Shown in pieces: positions 11,189-20,593 of a DNA stretch of 64,000 nucleotides. Position numbers and translations under genes: made by a program. How positions within the stretch are numbered: the first letter of the stretch is position 1; every line of letters starts with the position of its first letter. The notes beneath the pieces were generated by a model. That model saw only the letters and a program-made list of their open reading frames with translations. It ran no database searches and was not told the origin of the DNA. The DNA lies in NCBI GenBank assembly GCA_014529385.2, contig CM043954.1, forward strand, positions 4,589,306 to 4,653,305. The letters are read 5' to 3'. The stretch comes from Adiantum capillus-veneris (taxonomy: Eukaryota; Streptophyta; Polypodiopsida; Polypodiales; Pteridaceae).

Positions 11189-13075
11189 CTTAGTATACAG
11201 TCTTTATTTCATATGTTGAAGCTTCAGCATAAAAAGCACACGACCCAATATCAAGGTGATGGATTGAACATGATCATGCAACTAGAGTCGAAGGCTGCTT
11301 TTAAATGTGACCCACATTGGGCACGCTACCGTGCTGTGACACGTACATAGTGGGAACGTATGTTACAAGATCTATCTTGCAGCTTTTTAGATACATGATT
11401 ATATTTCTTATAATGTACATATGCATATTTAAGTATTATAATAAGCTTTCTAACTCATCCTATTATTTATCTCAAGGGTAACCTATTCTTATTTTATCAT
11501 CAGAAAATACTATGGGAAAAGCATCAATAGCTCCGCCTCTTTAACTTGGGGCAAAAAGCATTGATTCTTTATTTCTACTGTCTCATTATCATCTCACACC
11601 CTAGCTAGATCCTATGTCTAGGATAAACTCTAATATATATATTATATGTATTTTTTATATTTTTCTTATATTTCTTTTTAAATAGCTACTAGGAGGGAAT
11701 CAAATCCTAGTGCATTATTGCAAGCATGATTACAAAACTTTGTCCAGGAGCAATGTCATGCTTTCATATGGCATGAGGTGTCCTTTGGAATTAAATGAAA
11801 GTCTAGGCTAAGGGGACCAGAGGAAGACTTTTGCTGCCAGAAATGGATCCTATTTTGATGATTTTTTTACACAAGGTTCCAATCTAAATTGGAAAAAGAT
11901 TTTAAAATGGAAGTTGTATCTAATGAGCTGATTTTTTTGCCCATATTTTTACTTTTTTATTTGGAGCCACGGTTGAGGAGATATGATCAAAATACTGGAC
12001 CCCAATTTGCCCACATCATGCAGGGATAGCTCATTTCAAGCTTTTCCAGTTTCTGTTCACATTGACTCTTTCTTGTGTAAACCCTTGGGGATTCCCTTCA
12101 CCTATAAAAGGGTACCTCTTCTTCCTTGGAAACATTCAAGCATTCAAGCCATTAATAAGAGGAATTCTTGAGGGAGTGAGTAGTAATGCCTAATTATATT
12201 TAGCCATTAACATAAGCCTAATCCTACACTATCTCCTAGAGGAAGACTAGCCATTCTTGTAAACTATCCTTGGAAGATCAACTCTAATCGAAGAAGGTCT
12301 TGGACTTGGTGTATCAATCATAGTTGAATTCTTCCCTCTTCTTCTCTCCATAAAAAATGGTGCCGAAGGGTTTGACAAGTAAGATGTGTTCTACATTGTT
12401 ATTTTGTTGATTCCTTGTTGTTTTCTTTTTCATCTCTAATCCAACATATATATATCTAATCTCATCTCCTTAACCAAACCTATCTCTCTCACTCTTAGAA
12501 ATTCATTCTCTCTATAAATTCTAGGTTCTCCTTGCTACAGGTACATCTCTCCCCGCAGTATCTTTATTGCCTACGGGCAAGAATAGGGCTTGGGAGGGAA
12601 ACTTCTCATCACTTCACTTCTCTCATATCTACATTTTTCACATACTATCCTAAATGAATAATCCACATGATGAGAATTTCTATTGCTTCCACTTTGTGCG
12701 ATCTATTAGAATTAACGTATGGATTAGCCGTAAAATACACTTTCAACAATGCATAGTGTTTCTCTTTGGCCCAGAAAGGCTCAATGAAATACTTCTTTCA
12801 CCGGATCCCATCATACTACCTCTCATAGACTATAATTTTTCTTTTGACGTAAGTGTAGCTATCTTGCTATGAACCAAGAGGATTTGTATACACAATTAAT
12901 TCCAATCACTAAACAAAACATATATATTATGGTAAGCACAAAACTACAATTCCAAAGAACAATTCGTAGCCGATTTGGTCAGCAAGATTGAATGCGATTA
13001 ACTCATCTATTAACCCTTTCATATTACCCATGATACGATATGACCATAGCCTTGATGTTTCATCTTTGTGTTGTT
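11189..13075. other. AT-rich spacer, possible LTR half of element A
   Basis: No coding region is recognised. A TATA-like CCTATAAAAGGG lies at 12,101-12,112 with a transcript-leader-like sequence downstream. When the retrotransposon at 13,081-28,170 is mentally removed, this region abuts the sequence just upstream of a primer-binding-like site at 28,381. It could therefore be the upstream half of element A's 5' LTR. That reading is inference; no second LTR copy is in the window. Confidence 0.35.
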
Positions 13076-14397
13076 TTGATTGTAAGGTCCCCAACCCACC
13101 TATACCGAGATCGGGATGGGATCCTTGACAGGTCTCTAGGTCTGATAAAAATCAGAGTCTCTAAACAAGAAAAATCCAAGGAATAGACCCTTACCATTGA
13201 CAATGGCTTGGGTCTATAGCCTTAGAAGAAGACCTAGTCCTGTCTCGCAGCGGAAACGGGACAACCTTTTAAAAGTCCAAAGAAAACTATTTCGGCCCTA
13301 TAACTGCCACAATTGGGCTAAGGTATCCTCAACCAACGTTTTTTTCCCCCTAACAGATGTGAGGGCACAACCGCTGGTGGACTTCTCTTCCAAGTGAAGA
13401 AGTTTTCTAAATGTTTTAGTGCACAGGGATGGATAGTTACCTGACTAATCAGGTCCACCCGTCCTTGATTGACAACCTTAGTCAATCCCCACTTACCACC
13501 CCGCACTCACACAAGATTCATTTATCTTATTATTACATTGTTTTAACATTTAAAATAATGGTCTCTTTTAACGTTCCATCATAGTAATTCCTTGAAGACA
13601 GCATTGAAAGAATTCTTTTAGAAAACAGACATCATCAAACTTAAGACAGGGTACTGTCAATCAAAACATTATCCATAATAACCATGATCAGTACTCTTCT
13701 TGTCTCAAGACCACCTAAGGGTGAAAAACGACACCCATTCCTTATTCAAATCCGTAGTGGATAAACCCCCACCCAAGGTTCCGGGTGCCCATACACCAAA
13801 CCAGTTGCCCATACAACCGGGCGGCTCCCCTAGGATAAAAAACGGTATCCTAACTTATGTAAAACATCAAGACATGACACGGAGTTGAAACTCAACGTTC
13901 ATGGTGGTAACCGACTTATCCGTGGCTAGAAAGCCAATCATTATCATCAATTTATACTAAGGAGTCGGAGGTGTCTTGAGACAAGCTGTCTTAAGGATGG
14001 TCAAACATTTCTTTCCTATTTCAACCAGTTTTAACTCAAAAAATTCTTTCCTACATTATAAACAAATGCACGTTGGAAGTTACCTTCCGTTTTCAGCTAG
14101 TTTATCCTTCTTACATATGCAATGCTAACTTATAAAAGAACTTAAACTAATTAAAGACTTAATTGAATAATGGGAAACCCACTTTGGATTGATTGGCCAT
14201 CTGTTGTTGCGCTGGCACCTGAAGACTCTCCTCCGTAGGCCTACTACTAGGCCTGGCTCCGTCGTCGTGCGACGCTCTAGTTCGTTTTGGAGCTACGTCC
14301 TCATCATCAAATATAGGATTTTCTCAGGTCCTTTTTGGTATCATAACTTCTTATCCTTATAAAAAGGACGTCTAATCATTAGGTAAATAGTTGAAAA

Positions 14398-14900
14398 TCT
14401 AGACTTAACCTTTGTATTCAATCGTAACCCATCCAAGGTTAAATTTATAGTCTTGATTGGTAAATTCTTGACCGAGTAATTTCTTATTTGTCTATATAGG
14501 TATAACTTAACCTAGACTTAACCTTTGTATTCAATCGTAACCCATCCAAGGTTAAATTTATAGTCTTGATTGGTAAATTCTTGATTGAGTAATTTCTTAT
14601 TTGTCTATATAGGTATAATAACTTTTCCACCTGCTTCTCGAATGGTTTTCAAAGCTCTTCTAATTTTATTATAATTTTCTATATCTTTTTCCCTAATTTG
14701 TCTATCTAGACTTAACCTTTGTATTCAATCGTAACCCATCCAAGGTTAAATTTATAGTCTTGATTGGTAAATTCTTGACCGAGTAATTTCTTATTTGTCT
14801 ATATAGGTATAATAACTTTTCCACCTGCTTCTCGAATGGTTTTCTAAGCTCTTCTAATTTTATTATAATTTTCTATATCTTTTTCCCTAATTTTTCCATT
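14398..14900 (-). repeat. Local triplication inside the 3' LTR
   Basis: The segment beginning AGACTTAACCTTTGTATTC occurs at about 14,400, 14,513 and 14,705; the corresponding place in the other LTR (about 24,886) has one copy. Units are 113 and 192 bp, so two unequal duplications occurred after or during insertion. Confidence 0.85.
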
Positions 14901-15325
14901 GACTTTTAAGCTAATAATCTACTTATTTTGGGCTTAATATTTATTGTATCTAATTTCTCTTAAAGATTTCATTTCCTCAACTTGATATCATAGGTTTACA
15001 CTTACTATAATTTTCCTAAAAACTTTTGACCACAAAGTCTATTTATTTTAATTAATCATTCGCTAAAAATAGGACTTTTGGTCAATTATAATTTTCTAAC
15101 CTCACCAATTAACTATGGTATAATTACTACAAGTAGATAAGGATATTTTTTACCTTTGATAATTATCTTATTATTTTCTAACTTAATTATATAATTTCCA
15201 TCTTTAATTTTCGGCTAAAATTATGATATTTTGACTTAGATAAATATCTATACTACTTTTCTAACCTTGGCATAATTATCACGGACTCTTTACCCTATAA
15301 TATAGCTCTGATAAATAGCATGTAA

Positions 15326-15859
15326 TCATATAGCATGATTTATTAATTTCCATTTATAGCCCACTACAAACGGGACGGAAGTCCATTTAACGAGCCAGAT
15401 AAGGCCCTCCGGGACAGCTTGTCTGGCCCACCATTCGACAGGTGCGACCTCCGGGCGACTTACAACCCGGGTCCACAGCTTGTTACCCACCTTAGTGATG
15501 AGCTTCTGGCGCTCTGTATCACTAAGGGAGGCGGGCACAGCTTTATGATTCTTACTAACTTCGTTTAGGACAGCAAGTATTTGATGGACATCGTTGATAG
15601 CGGCCTGGTACATAATATACTTAAAGACGCCGAGTAACCCAAAGAACTGGACCATTGACTGAAAGAAAGAAACCATATTAGAGATCCCTCCATTAATTGA
15701 TTGAACAAGACGACCAAGGTAGGGTTGGGGACGATGAACCCACGTGATAGTAGGTGGCGCTCGGAGTGGTCTAGGGCGGCTCTGGATGAAGTACGAATAG
15801 AAGAGAAAGACAACAACGAGTAAAGAAGGTGGCATTCCGTCTGGTACTTTTAAGCCCAT
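15326..15859 (-). CDS. orf177, possible membrane protein
   Basis: Unknown function. The 177-residue frame is open throughout. Near the N-terminus is a hydrophobic stretch (about residues 12-26, LLVVVFLFYSYFI), a likely signal anchor, then a Pro/Arg-rich segment. A moderately hydrophobic region follows at about 62-85, then a soluble Lys-rich part. No motif is recognised. It is the last gene of the minus-strand block, about 200 bp after the polymerase-like frame. The C-terminal eight or so residues (KLINHAI) are encoded by LTR sequence, so the gene was cut or fused at the junction and its native end is lost. No good Shine-Dalgarno site precedes the start. Confidence 0.45.
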   Translation of the reverse strand: MGLKVPDGMPPSLLVVVFLFYSYFIQSRPRPLRAPPTITWVHRPQPYLGRLVQSINGGISNMVSFFQSMVQFFGLLGVFKYIMYQAAINDVHQILAVLNEVSKNHKAVPASLSDTERQKLITKVGNKLWTRVVSRPEVAPVEWWARQAVPEGLIWLVKWTSVPFVVGYKWKLINHAI

Positions 15860-16062
15860 ACAAAGGTGAATATAAGGTTGTTAGAGAGGGGGGAGGTCGA
15901 TAGTGTCGATAGTGTCGATAGTTTCCATACCCCTTAAAGGTTTTCAAGAGACTGGGAGGGGGGGGTGAGTTAGGCTTTGCGCTCTAATGGGATTTCAAGC
16001 CCTAGAAAGCGCAAGTTGGTTTGTCTGAGCAAAGCGTCCAGCGAGTGAAGGGCAGAAAGATA

Positions 16063-16992
16063 TCAGAAACGTCGAGTAAGGTAGACCAACCCGTCGTTTT
16101 CTAGACTTACGGGGATACCCAAGCAATATTCTTCCAAGTGAGAGACGATATGCATGAGAAGGAAGAATTCATGGGAGGCAAGTATACGAGATGTAAGCAA
16201 CCCGTTGTGGTATATGCTGTGTGTTTTTCCAGGTAGAGACTCCTCCTCAGGCCTTCCGTAGTATGGCTTCGTCTGGGAGGGAAGATAGACGAGGTTCCTT
16301 GAACCCACCATATTGTGGAAAAGGGCTAGTTCTTGTAGTATGGGGTGCCCCAATACCTTTCTTTGAAATTCAATGAGGCCGGTGGACAGGGACGTCTGGT
16401 GTGCCTCCCTAATACTCGATGAGATGGAACCCGTTTGACTAGTCAAGCTGGCCCCATTTAGACCAGAATAGAGTATTCGTTTAAGGAGGGGCTTGGGGCA
16501 CTCGTCTCCCCACTTGTTCATAACGAAGGACCAGAAGGACCCGGACTGGTACGCTTCCCACGTGCTAGGTGCCTTAGTCTGGCCCATGAGGCCCACATAG
16601 ATGCCTGTGTGGCATGCCACCATGTCGATCTCCTCCAGGGTAAGCTCACTGGGAAGAACTAGCTGGTAGATAACCCGCCGAATGACCCTCTTAATGTTGC
16701 ATCTTAGGTTGTCCAGGGTGGCTACACCAAAGCCGTTCTTCGGAACTAGTCGCGAGTAGCTGGGGAGCTCAGCATATGCGGTGCCAAAGAGGTGTTGCAC
16801 GGGGCATTTACGGTTGAAATAGGGGCCACTTTTGGGGCTAAATAGGCTGAAGAGTAGGTAACATGTGCTGGTGATAGCCTTGCTCTCCTCATTGAGAAGA
16901 TTAACGAGCTCTTCGTATCGAGAGGGGGTGGCAGCCAACCTCGATAACCCAGAGCCCAACTGGCCCGATAGAGAGTAAGGCAAGCTGGCCAA
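16063..16992 (-). CDS. DNA polymerase A palm-like protein (partial)
   Basis: A 309-residue frame from a TTG codon; the true start probably lies upstream, across the C tract at 17,065-17,102, because the same frame stays open with GYHPYYRVLP before it. Three spaced segments resemble family A DNA polymerase motifs: EEIDMVACHTGIYVGLMG (residues 120-137, motif A-like, D123), PLLKRILYSGLNGAS (168-182, motif B-like, K171) and ENDGLVYL (298-305, motif C-like, D300). The exonuclease domain is absent. Position next to a primase-helicase supports a replication role. The assignment rests on motif order only; an unknown plasmid protein is the alternative. Confidence 0.45.
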   Translation of the reverse strand: MASLPYSLSGQLGSGLSRLAATPSRYEELVNLLNEESKAITSTCYLLFSLFSPKSGPYFNRKCPVQHLFGTAYAELPSYSRLVPKNGFGVATLDNLRCNIKRVIRRVIYQLVLPSELTLEEIDMVACHTGIYVGLMGQTKAPSTWEAYQSGSFWSFVMNKWGDECPKPLLKRILYSGLNGASLTSQTGSISSSIREAHQTSLSTGLIEFQRKVLGHPILQELALFHNMVGSRNLVYLPSQTKPYYGRPEEESLPGKTHSIYHNGLLTSRILASHEFFLLMHIVSHLEEYCLGIPVSLENDGLVYLTRRF

Positions 16993-17064
16993 GGTAGTAC
17001 TCGGTAATAAGGGTGGTAGCCCGTAACCCGTCTGTGGGGGGGCTTTCTGTGCCTGCAGATAGAG

Positions 17065-17102
<38 letters not shown>
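17065..17102 (+). repeat. 38-base homopolymeric C tract
   Basis: Uninterrupted C run (G on the coding strand) between the helicase C-terminal frame and the polymerase-like frame. It probably falls in the 5' end of the latter gene and would shift its frame if expanded. Its exact length in an assembly is uncertain. Confidence 0.9.
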
Positions 17103-17149
17103 ACCTGCTCCTTTATCCCTTCCCTTACCTTAATGCTAGATATATCCCA

Positions 17150-18875
17150 CTAAACCATCTGGTCCTTTGTCCATACCTCCTTTCTTCCATAGGCCTCTTT
17201 AAGCTCTGGATACTGCCCCAAGAATTCCAGGGTCTTCTCCACTTCCAGGGGGGTTAGATTAGGTAGAGGCTCGCCCTCCCTGGCTTCCACGGCTTGTCCT
17301 TCCTCCAGGATTGGCCCTAGGTTGGAGGGTAGGGTACGTTCCGCTTTGGCCTGCTCTTCCTCTCCGTCCACGTGTTCCCCGCTGGATAAAGTATCAGCAC
17401 TATCGACACTATCGACATTGCCCGCGCCTTCAACGTGGTCAATTGTCTCGCAGCCTCCCCGTTCCCATCCTTCCTTGTCCTCCTTAAACCCCGGCCAAGG
17501 ATCAGTCTTCATCAGGTACCGCATTGAACCTGTTATTTTGTTCTTCCTTATGGGTTCCCCATGACCCAGCCTTAGCCCTTGCACTATTCTCCCTATAGAT
17601 CTCCTCGTAATAACAACGTCGCGATATCCTTGCGACCTTATAACGTCTTCTAGCGCATCCCCAAATTGGTTAAATGGGATAGGTTCTATTCCATTTTCAT
17701 CCACGTAGAGGATATAATCCTCGTAGAGAGACCCGGGAATAGGCACCTTCTTTGCTCCTAGTGGTATTTCGGCCCCTGGGTCATATCTGACCTTTTTCGT
17801 CACCCACTCGATAAGCCCTGAGCAGTCCGCCACGCCTCCTTTAACTCGGTAAGGGATTCCACACTATGACCTATCCGGGTCTTGTCGGGCGGCATTCCCA
17901 AGGCCCAGTTAACTAGCCCGCTGGCGTCCCCCTTGAGCCTTTCAATAAGAAAGGGATTGCGGCAAGTAACCGTTCTGGGTGTCTATATAAAGAGGAAGTG
18001 TCTCCTCCTCCCGCTAGATCGGTCCATGTCAGGCCACCTCCAGTTGGCTGTAAAAAGGGAGTGGGTGCCGGCCTTAACCGACATGCGTGCCTCCCTTTAG
18101 CCTCCACAGTTACCCTCTCGTTGGAGAGCAACCTTTTTAATATGCTGGCAGCCGCATTACTCAGTTGTTTTCGAGTAACATCTGGGAAGAGCAGCAAGCT
18201 CTTACCTTCAACCAGTGTCAGCTCAAATCTATTTGCTATCCGGCTCACGTCGAGGCTCTCACACCTCTCCCCTAGTATGTGCTCCAATAGCGATGTTAGG
18301 GTCGACTTTCCCGTGGCCCCGGGCCCCCACAGAAAGAGACTAAACTGCTCGCGGGTATCCAATGTAAAGACTAGCCTTAGGAAGGCTCTCAACAAGTTTA
18401 ACTTTAGGACGTCTCCATCCATCAGGGTAAGGAGGAAGCTTTTCTGGATGGGGGTCATTGAAAATCACATATCCAACTCAATACCTGCATAGCTCGTGCA
18501 GACCCACAAGGGGCTGGGCGGGTGTAACAGCGGCCCTGACTTGTGAGGGACAAGTACTCCGTTGAGAAAGGGGAGCCCTGAATCAACCGTTTTGGCCCGC
18601 TTAAGGAGCTGGCGCAGGCGCTTCTCTACTGATTTAAGAAGATGTTGGGAGCTCATTCTCTTCCTTTGGGGTCGTGTGAACGCAGCCCCCATTCCCTTCA
18701 TCTCCTCCTCTATCTTATTTAGTATCTCGCAAGCCCATCCGGGCCGACTATCCCACCTTTGATTTTTATACTCATACCACTGCTCGTCCGGAAGCAGGTA
18801 GGCCCAGGTATCCTTAAACTGATCGGCCAATAACGCCCCTATGTGGGCGTCCAGTTTGAGGTCCAACTCAACCAT
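17150..18875 (-). pseudogene. D5-like SF3 DNA helicase, decayed
   Basis: Replicative helicase of the primase-helicase type. The N-terminal part (18,875-18,468) resembles a D5_N region (DQFKDTWAYLLPDEQWYEYKNQRWD). After an in-frame TGA (18,465-18,467) the ATPase follows: Walker A GPGATGKST at 18,300-18,326, then a Walker B-like SLLLFPDV. Near 18,085 the frame shifts; the continuation (GTHSLFTANW...RRRHFLFI, then FLIERLKGDASGLVNWALG) is in another frame with a TAG near 17,990. A second shift near 17,830 leads to a 227-residue C-terminal frame with LYEDYILYVDENGIEPIPFNQF, like the winged-helix C-terminus of this family, and an acidic linker. A Shine-Dalgarno-like GGAGGAG precedes ATG 18,875. Confidence 0.75.
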
Positions 18876-18877
18876 AT

Positions 18878-18884
18878 CTCCTCC
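18878..18884 (-). promoter_or_regulatory. Shine-Dalgarno-like site of the helicase gene
   Basis: GGAGGAG on the minus strand, two bases before the ATG at 18,873-18,875. The core GGAGG is four bases from the start, rather short. It supports initiation here although the frame is also continuous with the primase frame upstream. Confidence 0.45.
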
Positions 18885-18908
18885 ATATTTGCCTACCTGC
18901 TCATCCGC

Positions 18909-19631
18909 TCATTTTTCAAGGATTCTCAAGAGGTCGAGCTCTTTTTCCTTCTCAAAGGGGGGATCGCAAAGATAGTGAGCTTGAAAGATGAGGGTCTCCT
19001 TTTGCATAGCCCGGTTACCCATTACCTGCCCGTAAAGAGTGTTCCACTGGGTCCCCTTAAGAATAGGCGTTCTAACCTCAGCTATGCAGCCCTCCTGGGC
19101 GGGCCAGAGAGGACGCGAGAACACGCCTAATCCGGCAAGGGGGGACCTTTTATAGACCTCACGGCCCTCTCCCAATATTGTTATTCTCCTACTGGAAAAA
19201 TACTCTACACGGGCGCGTGCTAAACACAAACCGCCCTTCATAGGTTTCTCCCAGAGGGGGATCCTCCGCCCTGAAAGATGGAGGCCGCTCGAGGGAGTCC
19301 TTTCCTGTATAAAGAAATCGTCATTCCCAAGGTAGTCTCTAATAGCGCGCGCAACAAAGGGATCGTCCACATCTATAAGGCCAATTCCTTGAGGGAGAGA
19401 ATCCACATCCAGCCGTATAGACCCTCTGGGATGTGGTGCCCTTACCGCACACTCTACTACCAAATCCTCTCTGATCACCCTCCGTTCCTTTTCCGCCGAG
19501 AGACGCTGTTTACCCTTCTGGAAAAGCAGGTGGCACCCACAGTTGAAAAGGTCGCTGATCAACTCAAACTCTAAATACGACAGGGGGATCAAGCATTGAG
19601 CCAGTGGCTCCCCCTCTATTCTATCAACCAT
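18909..19631 (-). CDS. Primase-polymerase (AEP)-like protein
   Basis: A 240-residue intact frame resembling the bifunctional primase-polymerase fold of plasmid and phage replication proteins. Visible elements are GIGLIDVDDP (residues 82-91) with acidic D87 and D89 as the likely metal ligands, SSGLHLSG (114-121) matching the S-x-G-x-H motif, and VEYFSSRRITILGEG (142-156) resembling the strand with the conserved G near the end of the domain. It would prime DNA synthesis for the downstream helicase. The start is chosen from the GGAGGT site nine bases upstream. It ends at TGA 18,909-18,911, and the helicase ATG lies 33 bases further in the same frame, so the two may once have been fused. Confidence 0.65.
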   Translation of the reverse strand: MVDRIEGEPLAQCLIPLSYLEFELISDLFNCGCHLLFQKGKQRLSAEKERRVIREDLVVECAVRAPHPRGSIRLDVDSLPQGIGLIDVDDPFVARAIRDYLGNDDFFIQERTPSSGLHLSGRRIPLWEKPMKGGLCLARARVEYFSSRRITILGEGREVYKRSPLAGLGVFSRPLWPAQEGCIAEVRTPILKGTQWNTLYGQVMGNRAMQKETLIFQAHYLCDPPFEKEKELDLLRILEK

Positions 19632-19640
19632 TAGTTATCT

Positions 19641-19646
19641 ACCTCC
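19641..19646 (-). promoter_or_regulatory. Shine-Dalgarno-like site of the primase gene
   Basis: GGAGGT on the minus strand, nine bases before the ATG at 19,629-19,631. Sequence and spacing are ideal for bacterial or plastid ribosomes. Confidence 0.65.
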
Positions 19647-19751
19647 ACCTGCTTTTATGCCCGGTTAATGAAATCACATGCAGAAGGCGGCTAAAAAATG
19701 GATGGGCACGATCTTCACGTGTCGCTTAGGATCCCGTTGCCAAGCCCTCCT

Positions 19752-20084
19752 TTATGCCTCTAGGATTTTTACATATCGTAGGATCATGACCTCTTGGTCC
19801 CCCTCAACGCCGCTTACAACTGGGAAAATCATTGGGGTAACCAGGGATCTTTCAAGGATCTGGGCCTGTTGGATTATCTCGGGTGCTTTGAGGTCAGGGC
19901 GGTCAAACTGGTCATAGACCTCCGCTACGCCTCGAAGGCGGAACGTCTTTGTTGCTTTAGACCCCTGGTTAGGAATAAGGCTAACTTCAAACATCTTTTT
20001 TGTATTCTGAGGCCCCTCAAACTTGCCATACTTGCCCACCAAAGGTATCTGGTAGGTCTTACCGCTCGCAAGGTAAAGGGTCAT
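19752..20084 (-). CDS. orf110, unknown protein of the plasmid-like block
   Basis: Unknown function. I choose the methionine at 20,084 (MTLYLASGKTYQIPLVGKYG) over the more upstream one because AAGGTGG lies six bases before it. The 110-residue product is rich in short alternating hydrophobic stretches, suggesting a beta-rich fold (TYQIPLVG, MFEVSLIP, KTFRLRGVAEVYDQF). No catalytic motif is evident. A small beta-barrel DNA-binding protein would suit the context, but this is only a guess from composition. It lies between orf64 and the primase gene, about 120 bp from the latter. Confidence 0.55.
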   Translation of the reverse strand: MTLYLASGKTYQIPLVGKYGKFEGPQNTKKMFEVSLIPNQGSKATKTFRLRGVAEVYDQFDRPDLKAPEIIQQAQILERSLVTPMIFPVVSGVEGDQEVMILRYVKILEA

Positions 20085-20090
20085 CTTATA

Positions 20091-20097
20091 CCACCTT
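20091..20097 (-). promoter_or_regulatory. Shine-Dalgarno-like site of orf110
   Basis: AAGGTGG on the minus strand, six bases before the ATG at 20,082-20,084. It decides the start of orf110. Confidence 0.55.
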
Positions 20098-20135
20098 ATT
20101 TCAGACGATTGCAAAGGAAGCAGCACTGTTTCAAG

Positions 20136-20330
20136 CTAGTGGGAAATAAAAGAGTACGCAAAACACCTCAGGTTGGATGAACCCAATGGCCATCGAACTA
20201 CCTCAAAATCCATTCTTAAGGGATATTTCATTGCACTGGTTGCACTCTTTAAGCCGTAGTAACCTGTTACTGTTATTACCTCGCCCTTCTGTAGCCTAAG
20301 TGGAACCTCGTCAAATCGATCTATTGGCAT
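20136..20330 (-). CDS. orf64, unknown small protein
   Basis: A 64-residue frame starting MPIDRFDEVPLRLQKGEV. The start at 20,328-20,330 is set by a perfect AGGAGG ten bases upstream. The protein is mixed alpha/beta in appearance with a basic end; no family is recognised. The stop of orf81 (20,348-20,350) lies just upstream of the start, so the two are tightly coupled, as in a bacterial operon. Confidence 0.55.
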   Translation of the reverse strand: MPIDRFDEVPLRLQKGEVITVTGYYGLKSATSAMKYPLRMDFEVVRWPLGSSNLRCFAYSFISH

Positions 20331-20340
20331 ATATTGTCCA

Positions 20341-20346
20341 CCTCCT
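20341..20346 (-). promoter_or_regulatory. Shine-Dalgarno-like site of orf64
   Basis: AGGAGG on the minus strand, ten bases before ATG 20,328-20,330 and directly after the TAA of orf81. This is the clearest prokaryotic-type translation signal in the block. Confidence 0.7.
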
Positions 20347-20347
20347 T

Positions 20348-20593
20348 TTAAGGGATCCACCGGGGTGGGTATTCGTAAAGCGTAGCGTAGTTAGGAGTTG
20401 GCGACGTCCTTGTAGGGGGGGCAGTTCTTAGTAATTGTTCTGCGGGCTTCTCCCTCTCCTTTCGACGATCCCGTTCTCTCGTAAAATGGCCTTTAGTTAT
20501 ATATATGGCGCGCCCGCTAGGCGTTCCATCGTCAGAGGCGGAGACGGCCACCCCACGTGTGCCTCGCACCTGACTGTCGTACAGTAGGTACAC
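20348..20593 (-). CDS. orf81, unknown small protein
   Basis: First frame of the minus-strand block, 81 residues from a GTG codon, close to the right junction with the LTR (20,606). Its native start may therefore have been lost. The middle is very basic and charged (HFTRERDRRKEREKPAEQ), the C-terminus Pro/Thr-rich. Unknown function. The only support is the coupling to orf64. Confidence 0.35.
   Translation of the reverse strand: MYLLYDSQVRGTRGVAVSASDDGTPSGRAIYITKGHFTRERDRRKEREKPAEQLLRTAPPTRTSPTPNYATLYEYPPRWIP

Noticed and set aside
13197-13506. ORFs of 62-66 codons duplicated at 23,681-23,990
   Set aside because: They lie in the two LTRs of element L; their duplication reflects the LTRs, not coding selection, and no family motif is present.
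16901-17104. ORF starting with a poly-Gly run
   Set aside because: The glycines are the homopolymer tract, and the rest is the polymerase-like frame read in another frame.
17150-18875. Poxvirus- or other eukaryotic virus-derived D5 gene
   Set aside because: The D5/SF3 helicase family is widespread in plasmids and phages, and the operon layout with Shine-Dalgarno-like sites points to a prokaryotic or organellar source.
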